The notes beneath the pieces were generated by a model, which was given only the letters and a program-made list of their open reading frames with translations, searched no databases and was not told the DNA's origin. Position numbers and translations under genes: made by a program. Below, one piece after another: positions 25,109-33,481 of a stretch of DNA of 51,317 nt. Position 1 is the stretch's first letter. The number at the start of each line of letters is the position of its first letter. Source of the stretch: Polyangiaceae bacterium (GTDB lineage Bacteria; Myxococcota_A; Polyangia; Polyangiales; Polyangiaceae); contig JALOQB010000021.1 of assembly GCA_025453595.1 (NCBI GenBank), forward strand, positions 1 to 51,317, read 5' to 3'.

Positions 25109-25270
25109 CCGGCAGGTTTTGCAGCATCCTTTGCGGGGATCAACCGCAGGATGGCTGCATGGAATTCCGGGTCATGCGCAAGGGGTGCACCTCCCGGCAT
25201 CGGGGGCGCAACGGACGCGAGGGAAGTCCCGGAGCGAGACGTCGGCACGGGGGTTGAAGGGAGGAGCGCC

Positions 25271-25909
25271 ATGACCCAGTCTCCTCGCAAACGAACCCTC
25301 TTTCTGGCCGCGGTGGATGCTTCCGCCATCGCGGAGGCCGTGATCGATCAGGCGGTGACGATGACCCGGGGCGTGGAGGGGGGAGAGCTCCACGTGGTCC
25401 ACGTGGTGGACACGATCCCGCTGGCCGCGGCGACGGTGGGCGGCTCCCCCTTCGGTATCCCCAGCGCGGCGGTGCTGATGAAGACAAGCCGCGAGCACCT
25501 GGAGCGGCTGCTGCACCGCGCCGAGCAGCAGGGGGTCAAGGCCACGGGGCACCTGGTGACGGGCAACCCGCGGACGTCCATCCTGCAGCTCACCGCCGAG
25601 CTGGAGGCCGACCTGCTCCTCTCGGGGACCCACGACCCGGGGCGCATCGAGCGGCTCCTGCTGGGCTCCGTCGCCGAGACGCTGGTGCGCAAGGCGCCGT
25701 GCCCGGTGCTGGTGGTCCGGGCCAGGCGCAACGAGAGCCCGGAGGTCCCCGAGATCCTGCCGCCTTGCCCCGATTGCGTGGCGGTGCGCCAGGCGACCGG
25801 CGGCGAGAAGATCTGGTGCGAGCGCCACTCGGAGCGCCACATCCGGGCCCACACTTTCTACGAATACCCGCAAGGTTTTGGCTCCGGCTCCTCGACTTTC
25901 CACAGCTAG
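25271..25909 (+). CDS. Universal stress protein with a Cys/His-rich C-terminal tail
   Basis: 212 residues from ATG 25271 with ribosome site GGGAGG. Residues about 8-155 form one UspA domain: FLAAVDASAIAEAVIDQAV, ELHVVHVVD, then ADLLLSGTHDPGRIERLLLGSVAETLVRKAPCPVLVVRA with the Gly-rich nucleotide-binding loop. After the domain there is a tail of about 50 residues with CPDC, then WCERHSERH and a further His four residues on, a plausible metal site. Such tails occur in some USP groups, but I cannot say what this one binds. Cytoplasmic. Confidence 0.92.
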   Translation: MTQSPRKRTLFLAAVDASAIAEAVIDQAVTMTRGVEGGELHVVHVVDTIPLAAATVGGSPFGIPSAAVLMKTSREHLERLLHRAEQQGVKATGHLVTGNPRTSILQLTAELEADLLLSGTHDPGRIERLLLGSVAETLVRKAPCPVLVVRARRNESPEVPEILPPCPDCVAVRQATGGEKIWCERHSERHIRAHTFYEYPQGFGSGSSTFHS

Positions 25910-26195
25910 CCCCACCTTCTCAACAGGGGCGGGCGCCAGGGGCGATGGTTGTATCCATGCTGTGACCTGGTGGATGAAACTCCCGAAAGCCACCGTGATA
26001 GGGAGGGCTCGAAGGGTTTCCCCGGGAGCAGCAGGCATCGTGGCCGGCAGACCCCTTGAACTTCGAGGGTGCTCGATGGCACGGTGCTCAGCGCGCGGCG
26101 CAGCATGGCGTGGCTGGCCAGGCGAGGCCATCACGATAAGGCGAGCGCTGCACTCGCATTTCCCCCCGGCTTTCAGATCCGCCTGCCCACTCTGT
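25910..26195. other. Gene-free stretch
   Basis: 286 bp between the stress-protein stop and the convergent hypothetical gene. I see no credible open frame, tRNA, riboswitch signature or insertion-sequence end. Base use is less G/C-skewed than in neighbouring genes. Confidence 0.6.
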
Positions 26196-26702
26196 TCAGC
26201 GACCTCGACGGGAGAAAAATGCGCTCGCCTCCTCGCAGAGCTGCCCGGGCTCGAGGCCTCCGCACAGCGCCTTCACCAGCGCAAAGGACGCGGCGCGGAA
26301 GGCCCAGGGCTGGCAGTCCACCGGGTGCACCGTGGCGCGGTCCACGCGCAGCGTCCCTGGCCCTGGCGCGCCCCCTGCCAGCGCCGTCAGCGCCCCGTCC
26401 AGCACCGGCTCGGCCAGCCACCGCTCGAGACCGTCAGGCCCGCCGATCTGCACCTCGATCACGCACGGGCCCCCGGCGGCCGGCGCCCAGCTCCCCCCCA
26501 GGATCGCCACCCACTCGCCCCAGCCTTGCAGCTGCCACGCGCTGCGCACGCCGGCCCGCCTCGGCGCTGGCCCGGCCCGACCGCCTGCTTCAAGCTCGCG
26601 CCGCAGCACGCCGAACGGGGCGTAGGGAGCCCACAGGCGCGGCCACTCGTCGCCGTCGTCGAGCAGCACGATCGAGCCTCTCCAGATCGAGAGCGTTTGC
26701 AT
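26196..26702 (-). CDS. Hypothetical protein
   Basis: 168 residues from ATG 26702, preceded by GAGGG; longer in-frame starts to 26873 run into the upstream promoter region and look non-coding. No signal peptide or membrane helix. Visible features are an acidic patch LLDDGDEWPRLW, WQLQGWGEWVAILGGSW, and a Trp-rich, Ala/Gly-rich body. I do not recognise a family. It stands alone, divergent from the STAS-like gene with a 221-bp gap. Confidence 0.65.
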   Translation of the reverse strand: MQTLSIWRGSIVLLDDGDEWPRLWAPYAPFGVLRRELEAGGRAGPAPRRAGVRSAWQLQGWGEWVAILGGSWAPAAGGPCVIEVQIGGPDGLERWLAEPVLDGALTALAGGAPGPGTLRVDRATVHPVDCQPWAFRAASFALVKALCGGLEPGQLCEEASAFFSRRGR

Positions 26703-26923
26703 GGCCCTCAGGGTCGCACCGCCGGGCCCCCCTCGCCACCGCGCCTGGTTTGCTCCAGCACCTCTCCGCCACAAGCCGCGCGTCCCCGGCGCGGATCTCG
26801 TGGGTCCTGACCGCGCTGGTTTCATCTTGCTTCGACCTCGCGCGATGTGGTGCAACGTGTGCACTTGAAACACCGACGGACAACCCTTTTCGGGTGGGTA
26901 CTGATTCGATAGAAGATTCCCTG

Positions 26924-27298
26924 ATGAAGAGGGTCGAGACGCCGACGTGTGTGTACGTCCTGCGTGACGATGGGATCGTGCATCAGACTTCCAAGCCGGG
27001 GGTGCGCCAGGAGCTGGAAGACGCGCGGGCGAACATGCGCATCTTTCACGAGCTGGCGGGAGGTCAGAAGCGGCTGCTGCTGGTCGACCTGCGCGAGAGC
27101 GGCCCGACGGGGCGGGGGGTGCGCGAGTTCTACGCCGAGAACTCGGTTCACCTGATGGCCAATGCCCTCATCGTGGGCAGCGGGTTGAGCGAGATGATCG
27201 GAAACTTCTTCATCAAGATCAACCAGCCCACGGCCCCCACGCGGCTGTTCACGAGCGAGATGGCAGCCATCACCTGGCTGAAGACGCAGCAGCGCTGA
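26924..27298 (+). CDS. Small STAS/SpoIIAA-like protein
   Basis: 124 residues. The alternation ETPTCVYVLRDDGIVHQTS, HELAGGQKRLLLVDLRES, and VHLMANALIVGSGLSEMIGNFFIKI followed by PTRLFTSEMAAITWLK fits the small alpha/beta fold of STAS-like proteins (the DUF7793 type, many in myxobacteria and Bacteroidetes). The LLLVDLRE strand is where STAS proteins carry their phospho-Ser; none is present in the usual position. Function unknown. The ribosome site is weak (AGAAG). Confidence 0.72.
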   Translation: MKRVETPTCVYVLRDDGIVHQTSKPGVRQELEDARANMRIFHELAGGQKRLLLVDLRESGPTGRGVREFYAENSVHLMANALIVGSGLSEMIGNFFIKINQPTAPTRLFTSEMAAITWLKTQQR

Positions 27299-27351
27299 GG
27301 GGCAGGACGGATCCTCTCGCCAGCGCGAGGGGGAGCCGTGCGCCCCCCCGC

Positions 27352-29706
27352 TCAGCGAGCAGCCCGGGCGCGGCGCCGGCGGAGCAGGGCCGCCAGGCCA
27401 AGCGCCACACCGCCCGCGGCCCCGGGGCTCGCCGGGGCGCCAGCGGCGCGGCAACCGCAGCCCTCGCCGCCCTCCGGCGTGACCACGCCCTCGATGTTGG
27501 CCCCGACCGGCGGGGTGCCCCCCTGGCCGCCCAGGCCGCCCAGGCCGCCCAGCCCCGCCTGTCCGGACCTTCCGGACACCCCTGCGCCGGCCTTCCCGGC
27601 GGCGCCGGCGCCGCCGAGGCCCGCGGAGCCACCGGCCCCGCCCGCGCCGGCGCCCCCCACGCCGGCCCCTGCGGTACCGCTGGCGCCCCCGGAGCCGCCG
27701 CCGCCCTGGCCCGCGCCGCCGGTGCCGTTGTCGGAGGAGGCGAGGACGGTGAGCTGGGTGTAAGGGCAGTTCTGGTGGACGAGGACGGCGTAGTAGGTGG
27801 AGCCCGGGACGAGCTTGTGGGGGGTGCCTTCGCCGATCTCGAAGGAGCCGCCGGAGTCGGAGCTGGCGCCGAAGTCGAAGTCGAAGTCGAAGGGCTCCGG
27901 GAAGCCGTTCTGGGAGGGGCCGAAGGCGACGGGTTTGCCGCGACGGACGAGGAGGCGCCAGTCGAGGGTCCCGCCGCCGAAGACCTCGTTGACGACGACG
28001 TCGAAGCGGATCTTCTTGGCGTCCTCGTCGGGTTTGTAGCTGAAGTGGAAGGGGGAGGAGAGGGAGAGGAAGTTCTTGAGCTGGAAGCAGCCGACGCCGA
28101 AGAACTGGCCCATGAGGTCGAGGCCGAGCTGGTTGACGGAGCGCGCCTCGGTGTTGAGCGAGAGGATGCGGCCGCAGTCGTAGAGGCCACGCTCGTCGAA
28201 GTAGACCTTGATCTGGGCGAGCTGCTCGGCCGAGAGCTTGCCGTCGGTGACCATCTCCTCGGCGACGGCGGTGACGTTATCGGCAAAGTCCTGGAGGGAG
28301 GTGGCGAAGGGGAGGAGGGAGGAGCCGCCCCAGATCAGCTGGTCCGCGAGCTCCGGGCCCACCAGCTCGCGGATCTTCCAGGCGATGTTGCCGATGATCT
28401 TGCCGTCCTCGTGGACCTCGCCGAAGAGGCCCTCGGGGCAGCGCCGCCCGTCGTCGATGGACAGGTCACGCCCGCTGCCCTGGAGCACCGCCTCGCCCAT
28501 GGAGGGGCTGTTGTTGACGGTGCAGGCGAAGTAATCGGAGATGCCCTCGTCGATGCTGCCGCCGAAGGCCGAGACGCCGAACTGGTCGATGCCGAACTGG
28601 CCCTGGTTGTAGCCGATGGCGTTCTGGCTCACGTAATGGGTGAACTCGTGCATGAACACGTCCGAGTCCCAGGCGAAATCCTCGGAGCCCTGGCCGATGG
28701 CGATCAGGTTCGGGTGGGAGGGTTCATCCATGCCGGCCTGGGAGTAGAAGGCGTTGTCCATCGGGGCGCCGGATTCGCGGGCGTTGGCGATGACGCCGAG
28801 GCCCCAGGAGGTCGGGGACATGTCGACGCCGAGGCCCTTCTCGAAGAACTCGTGGATCCGGTGGATGTGGTAGTAGCTGTTCACCACCGCGAACTCGTCG
28901 GTCTTGTCGATCTTGGACGGCGGATCGTAGAGGAAATCGACCCCCACGTTGGGGCCGATGTCCTGGGAGCCGACGAAGGGCTGCTGCTGGCCGCCAGAGA
29001 CGTACTGGTACATCGAGAGGCGACCGTTGTAGGCGTTGAGACGCTGGGGTTCAGCGGGGTCGAGGTCGAGGAGGGGCTCGTCGGTGGCCTTGGGCGTCTC
29101 CTTCGAGCTGACCTTGAACACCCGCCCGAGGACCTCGCGCGCCAGCGCCTGACGGCTGACCAGCGTGCCCCGGTGTGCATCGACCAGGAACCGCTCGCCG
29201 CCGAGGCGCGAGGCCGCATCCATCTCCCAGACCAGCCGCCCCTCCGGCGCATCTTCGCCCCCCGGGAGCACCGCCAGCCGCGGTGTCTTCACCTTGTCGA
29301 GGCCCACCCCGGCCTTGCTCGCCACCAGCGCTCGCGCCGCCTCGGGAGCCACCGTCGGCTCGATGCTCACCGCCAACCCCGGCGCCAGATCCGTCACCGC
29401 CAGGTGCACCCGCCCGTCCGTCCCCACCCGCACCGCCGCCCCGGCCCGCAGCACCGGCAGCCCCTGGTACCGCTGCGTGAACCGCACCGTCGTCGCCTTG
29501 CTCCCGGGGAGCACCGTCTTCCGCTCCAGGTCGACCCCGCGGGCCTCCGCTGGCGCGCTCGCCGAGCCAAGGTACGACCGGGCGGCGGCCTCGGGGCCCC
29601 CGGAGAAGCGCAGATCCTGGGGCCCTCGCGCCCGTTCCAGCGCCAGCGAAGGCGCCGTGCATCCCAGGAGACCAAGCAACAAGCGAGCGACAAGTCCAGT
29701 GCGCAT
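27352..29706 (-). CDS. Secreted M4-type zinc metalloprotease with MYXO-CTERM tail
   Basis: 784 residues. Signal peptide at about 1-22, then an FTP-type propeptide (about 65-185, VRFTQRYQGLPVLRAGAAV). The catalytic domain contains HEFTHYVSQ (HExxH; zinc ligands and catalytic Glu) and the downstream third-ligand helix GSIDEGISDYFAC. A C-terminal beta domain (about 560-670) is followed by a long Gly/Ala/Ser linker. The end is a MYXO-CTERM sorting signal: GCGCR, a hydrophobic helix and RRRRARAAR. Family knowledge: MYXO-CTERM proteins are cleaved and displayed on the surface in myxobacteria. The length of the Gly linker and the SGRSGQAG motif link it to the lipoproteins in this window. Confidence 0.93.
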   Translation of the reverse strand: MRTGLVARLLLGLLGCTAPSLALERARGPQDLRFSGGPEAAARSYLGSASAPAEARGVDLERKTVLPGSKATTVRFTQRYQGLPVLRAGAAVRVGTDGRVHLAVTDLAPGLAVSIEPTVAPEAARALVASKAGVGLDKVKTPRLAVLPGGEDAPEGRLVWEMDAASRLGGERFLVDAHRGTLVSRQALAREVLGRVFKVSSKETPKATDEPLLDLDPAEPQRLNAYNGRLSMYQYVSGGQQQPFVGSQDIGPNVGVDFLYDPPSKIDKTDEFAVVNSYYHIHRIHEFFEKGLGVDMSPTSWGLGVIANARESGAPMDNAFYSQAGMDEPSHPNLIAIGQGSEDFAWDSDVFMHEFTHYVSQNAIGYNQGQFGIDQFGVSAFGGSIDEGISDYFACTVNNSPSMGEAVLQGSGRDLSIDDGRRCPEGLFGEVHEDGKIIGNIAWKIRELVGPELADQLIWGGSSLLPFATSLQDFADNVTAVAEEMVTDGKLSAEQLAQIKVYFDERGLYDCGRILSLNTEARSVNQLGLDLMGQFFGVGCFQLKNFLSLSSPFHFSYKPDEDAKKIRFDVVVNEVFGGGTLDWRLLVRRGKPVAFGPSQNGFPEPFDFDFDFGASSDSGGSFEIGEGTPHKLVPGSTYYAVLVHQNCPYTQLTVLASSDNGTGGAGQGGGGSGGASGTAGAGVGGAGAGGAGGSAGLGGAGAAGKAGAGVSGRSGQAGLGGLGGLGGQGGTPPVGANIEGVVTPEGGEGCGCRAAGAPASPGAAGGVALGLAALLRRRRARAAR

Positions 29707-29797
29707 GGCGGTTTACCCTACCGCTCGCTTTCCCCGCCGCAACCCTCATCCCCGGGGTCATCCCTGGCTCTCTCGGGCCGTGGTTCCGCTGTCCTGG

Positions 29798-31090
29798 TCA
29801 TCCTCCAGCGCAAGCGGATTCTCCCGCGCCTTCGCCCTCGCACCAGCGGTACACCGCGCCCACCGGCAGATGATCGGAAGGGTGCCAGCTGCCGGGCAAG
29901 GTCTGTCCCTGCTGCACCCAGGCCTCCTGTTCCGGTGTCAAAACCGCCCTCACGGCCTCCAGCTCCAGGGGCCCGGCCCCGTGGATCTGATCAAAGCGTC
30001 GGCGCAGCAGGCGGTGCGGCGGCGCCTCTGCCAGCGCGCCGCAGCGCGCCAGGTCGTGGACGATGCCCCAGGGCTTGCCCTCTGCCAGCTCCATCGTGTA
30101 GATCTTTTCCATATCCTCACAGCGGAGCGCCTCGACCCCGCGGGCCTCGAAGATCTCCCGGGCCTTGCTCCACTCGCTGCCGCGCCCGGGGGCGCCGTTG
30201 ACGGCCTCTATCCAGGCATCGACGGCGCGGCGGTCCATCTCCGGAGACCCGGCGGCGAAGCGCGCAAAGAGCCGCTGGATGGCCTGGATGCAGCCCACGG
30301 AGACGGCCCCTTGCTCGTCGAAGAAGAACCGTTCGCGGTCGGGGAGCAGGAGCGTCGCCGGGGCGTCGTGGGGGGCGAAGGCGGCCTGGTAAGCGTCGAG
30401 GAAGGGGCCAAAAGGGTTCTTTTTTACCCTGCTGGTGAGGGCCTCGTGGGGGCGCTCGGGTTCGCGAAATTCCGGGGAGACCTCGCGGCCGAGGAGCAGG
30501 TGACCGACGGCGCTGCCGGCGACCTCGCAGTTGAAATCACCGCAGAGGATGGCGGGGCCAGGGCCCCTTTTGGCCATCTGGTCGAGGGTGTCGGAGATCT
30601 GCTGGAGGCGCCGCCGGGGCTCGGGCCCGGCCTTGAGGTGGACGTTGGCGACCTGGAGGACGCGATCGGTGTGCCGCGCGGAGAGGGAGAGGAGGAGGAC
30701 CCGATCGAGGTGGCGAGGTTCGGAGGCGAGGGAGAAGGCGGAGGTGCGCCAGAAGGTGGCGCAGCGGAGGTCGCCCTTGCGGTGGACGACGTGGTCGTAG
30801 CCAGCCTCCGCGAGGAAGGACCAGTCCTGCGGGAAGCACTCGGGGGTGGTCTCCTGGAGGCAGAGGAGATCGGGGGCGGCGGCGAGGATCCCCTGGCGCA
30901 GCAGCGCCTGGCGGTGGGGCCAGGAGCGGTGTTCGGGGGGGATCGCAGGGTCGTAAAATTTCGGGATCCACCAGCCGTGCTGGGCGCTATTGGGGAGCAG
31001 GACGTTGTAGCTGAGGACCGAGAACCCCAGGGCAGGGGAGGGCAGGGCAGCCCCGAGGGGCGAGGTGGCGTCGAGGAGCCGCGGAGGCAT
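29798..31090 (-). CDS. Endonuclease/exonuclease/phosphatase-fold hydrolase with a large insertion
   Basis: 430 residues, no signal peptide. EEP motifs: LSYNVLLPNS (metal-binding Asn), LLCLQETTPE (catalytic Glu), VANVHLKAG, the general base in ILCGDFNCE (about 196), and the closing SDHLPVGAVY (about 405), close to CCR4/nocturnin-type enzymes. About 200 residues lie between DFNCE and SDHLP where about 60-100 are normal. This insertion holds a helical, charged segment (LFARFAAGSPEMDRRAVDAW through EIFEARGVEALRCEDMEKIY) that recalls an EF-hand/UBA-type helical pair. The substrate (RNA, NADPH, phosphoinositide or DNA) cannot be told. Divergent from a TPR lipoprotein gene. Confidence 0.85.
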   Translation of the reverse strand: MPPRLLDATSPLGAALPSPALGFSVLSYNVLLPNSAQHGWWIPKFYDPAIPPEHRSWPHRQALLRQGILAAAPDLLCLQETTPECFPQDWSFLAEAGYDHVVHRKGDLRCATFWRTSAFSLASEPRHLDRVLLLSLSARHTDRVLQVANVHLKAGPEPRRRLQQISDTLDQMAKRGPGPAILCGDFNCEVAGSAVGHLLLGREVSPEFREPERPHEALTSRVKKNPFGPFLDAYQAAFAPHDAPATLLLPDRERFFFDEQGAVSVGCIQAIQRLFARFAAGSPEMDRRAVDAWIEAVNGAPGRGSEWSKAREIFEARGVEALRCEDMEKIYTMELAEGKPWGIVHDLARCGALAEAPPHRLLRRRFDQIHGAGPLELEAVRAVLTPEQEAWVQQGQTLPGSWHPSDHLPVGAVYRWCEGEGAGESACAGG

Positions 31091-31203
31091 GGGGGCCGGA
31101 CGAGGAGGCGTGGTGTTTCCGGACAGCGCCCGGGCAGGCTCGGCAAGGGGCAGGGGGAAGGGGCGTGGCGCTGAGGCGGAAAGGAGAGGCGCGTCGAGGG
31201 GGC

Positions 31204-32496
31204 ATGGTACACGGCGGTGCGATGGTGACGCGACGGCTGGTGGGCGCGCTGGTCAGCGTGGTGCTGGGGTGCAGCAAGGGGGAGGAGGCGGTCGTGGCTC
31301 CGGTCGCTGCTCCGGGGGTGAGCGCCGCCAGAACGGTCGCCGTGGTCGGAGCCTCGCCGTCCGCCAGCGCCCCGTCCGCCAGCGCCGGGGAGAGCGGGGC
31401 CATGCCCGGCAGGAAGGGGGCCACGAAGAAGGAGGCGGGGGTCGAGCCGCGGGTCGGGCGGGAGGCGCTGCGTGTCCACGTGCGCGAGCTGGCCGAGGGG
31501 CGCAAGCTGGCGCAGGCGAAGAAGTGGAGCGAGGCCATGGCTCGCTACGAGGAGGCGCTGAAGGCCAGGCCGGAGGACCCACGGGTGCTTGCCGAGATGG
31601 GGTACGCGTCGCTGCACGGGGGGGAGCTGGAGCGAGCGCGAGGCTTTCACCGACGAGCCCTGCGGGGGGCCACCGAGCCCGGGCTCCGGGCTTCGATCCT
31701 GTTCAACGAGGGCATGGTCGAGGAGAAGAAGGGCGAGGTGGACGCGGCGCGGAGGCACTACGAGGCGTCCCTGGCGCTGCGCCCCAGCGCCATCGTCCAG
31801 GGGCGCCTGGAGAAGCTGGGCGGTCAGGGGTGCGACGCGCGCTTCCCCTCGCGGAAGGCCCTGGAAGAGTGCATGCGCCAGCGGGAGGCGCCGGATCTGT
31901 TCTTGCGTGACCCCAAGGGGGCTGTCTTCTTCGCGGAGGAAGGCCGGGACAAGTCCGGGCTGGTGGTGCTCCAGTGGGGGCAGCAGGACGGGCCCGAGCA
32001 CCCCTACTTCCTCATGGCCGAAGGGGCGTGGGGCGCCCGACGCCTCGCCCTGCTGGGGTCGGACTACGAACCGGGGGCCTTCGGGGTCCACAACAAGGGG
32101 CGCTTCGAGCGCTTCGAGCGTCGCAAGATCGGGGCTCGTGAGGTCGTGCTGGTGTGGTGGGGACAGTCCAACCACGACAGCAACATGGCGGGGCTGCAGA
32201 CGGACAGCTACGAGTCGCGGAACCTCACGGTTTGCGTGCTGCCAGAGGCCCCCGGGGAGCCCCGTTGCCCGGTCTCGATCCCCCTCGAAGAGACCACCGA
32301 GAACAGCTACATGGAGGTGGAAGAGGGCGGCGAGGACTGGAACCTCGTGGAGGAGATGAAGCGCGAGCGTCCCCCCTTCCGGACCACCCACAAGGCCACC
32401 TTTTCTCTGGACGATGCCGGTGTGTTTCGGGTCTCCGAGACCAGCGGCCAGCGGCCTCATCTCGCGCCCTACGCCAGAGGGGTCAAGGTCTTCTAG
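31204..32496 (+). CDS. TPR-containing lipoprotein
   Basis: 430 residues from ATG 31204 (GAGGGGG just upstream); ATG 31222 is also possible and keeps the signal. Lipobox VVLGC, then an Ala/Ser/Pro linker. Residues about 80-200 have TPR-type helices: KLAQAKKWSEAMARYEEALKARPEDPRVLAEMGYASLHGGELERARGFHRRAL and FNEGMVEEKKGEVDAARRHYEASLALRP (two or three repeats; quoted only as landmarks). The C-terminal half is unrecognised, with many acidic and aromatic residues. Probably a periplasm-facing scaffold in the outer membrane. Confidence 0.85.
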   Translation: MVHGGAMVTRRLVGALVSVVLGCSKGEEAVVAPVAAPGVSAARTVAVVGASPSASAPSASAGESGAMPGRKGATKKEAGVEPRVGREALRVHVRELAEGRKLAQAKKWSEAMARYEEALKARPEDPRVLAEMGYASLHGGELERARGFHRRALRGATEPGLRASILFNEGMVEEKKGEVDAARRHYEASLALRPSAIVQGRLEKLGGQGCDARFPSRKALEECMRQREAPDLFLRDPKGAVFFAEEGRDKSGLVVLQWGQQDGPEHPYFLMAEGAWGARRLALLGSDYEPGAFGVHNKGRFERFERRKIGAREVVLVWWGQSNHDSNMAGLQTDSYESRNLTVCVLPEAPGEPRCPVSIPLEETTENSYMEVEEGGEDWNLVEEMKRERPPFRTTHKATFSLDDAGVFRVSETSGQRPHLAPYARGVKVF

Positions 32497-32626
32497 CAGA
32501 CGCCAGCTGGGCGCTCCGGGACACCACGGGCCCTCATGGATTCAATTTTTAACAACCCCTGCAGCGCCAGCGCGCTAGGCAAGACGCCCGGTGCCTGGCA
32601 CCCGTGCTATACGGCGCCCGAACCCC

Positions 32627-33415
32627 ATGCCGAGGATCTCCCTGCTTCCCCGAGCCTGGCGCGAGCTGCTCGCGCTCTCCTCCGTGGCGCTGCTCACGTC
32701 GCCGGCCCTGGCCCAGGAACCTCCGGCACCAGAGAAAGCGCCCCCACCTGCCGAGGCTCCGGCGACCGGGGCGACCGGCGCCGAGGCTCCGGCTGCGGGG
32801 GCCAGCGAGACGCTCGACCTGACCGCTCCGCCGCCGGCTCCTCCGGCAGACCCGAACGAGAACCCGTACATCCCGGTCACTTACGAGCGGCGTGGGGGGC
32901 TGGTGCTCGGCGTCCATGGCGGGCTCGCGCTCACCAGCGCTTCTGGTACACGGGTCAAGTTCAGCCTGCGGGACCAGACCGCCGAGCCGGGCCTCGCCGC
33001 CGGGTACGCCGCGGGGGGGTGGATCGGGGGCTCCTTCACCGACTGGTTCACGTTCCGCGTCGGTGGCTCGACCAGCTCGGCCACCAAGAGCGGCCTCAGG
33101 ATCTCCGGCTCCGAGGTCTTCTTCGGCGTCGATGTGTGGCCGCTGGTCTCCCGGGGTGGTGTCTTTCGTGACCTGGGGCTGGGGCTCGATTTTGGCACTG
33201 GCTCCGCGAGCATCGTCAACGCGAGCGACGACCTCGATATCCGGGCGCAGGGCGGCGGGTTCTCGATGGTGCGGCTCTCGGCCTTCTACGAGCCCACGCT
33301 CTTCTGGAAGATCCACGGCGGCCCTGCGCTCTCGTACGAGCGCCGCAGCACCGAGATTTACACCGAGCACCTGACCACGCTCGGGGCGCGCATCGTGTTC
33401 TACGGCGGCCCCTGA
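32627..33415 (+). CDS. Outer-membrane beta-barrel-like protein
   Basis: 262 residues from ATG 32627 (a GTG at 32591 would extend it and spoil the signal peptide). Signal peptide ending ALAQ, a Pro/Ala/Glu linker to about residue 85, then about eight amphipathic strands with Gly/aromatic alternation (GGLVLGVHGGLALTS, WIGGSFTDWFTFRVGGS, GLGLDFGTGSASIV, FSMVRLSAFYEP) and a C-terminal strand ending VFYGGP. This is consistent with a small 8-strand barrel in the outer membrane. The family is not recognised. Confidence 0.75.
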   Translation: MPRISLLPRAWRELLALSSVALLTSPALAQEPPAPEKAPPPAEAPATGATGAEAPAAGASETLDLTAPPPAPPADPNENPYIPVTYERRGGLVLGVHGGLALTSASGTRVKFSLRDQTAEPGLAAGYAAGGWIGGSFTDWFTFRVGGSTSSATKSGLRISGSEVFFGVDVWPLVSRGGVFRDLGLGLDFGTGSASIVNASDDLDIRAQGGGFSMVRLSAFYEPTLFWKIHGGPALSYERRSTEIYTEHLTTLGARIVFYGGP

Positions 33416-33481
33416 GCCCCTGGCGGCGGGGAGGGGCTGGGGTCTTTCTTTCAAGGGGGACGGGGTGAGAGCATCCCTGGG

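Noticed and set aside
25910-26195. Riboswitch or small RNA in the gene-free stretch
   Set aside because: No conserved core of a known riboswitch class and no clear terminator pair were found by eye.
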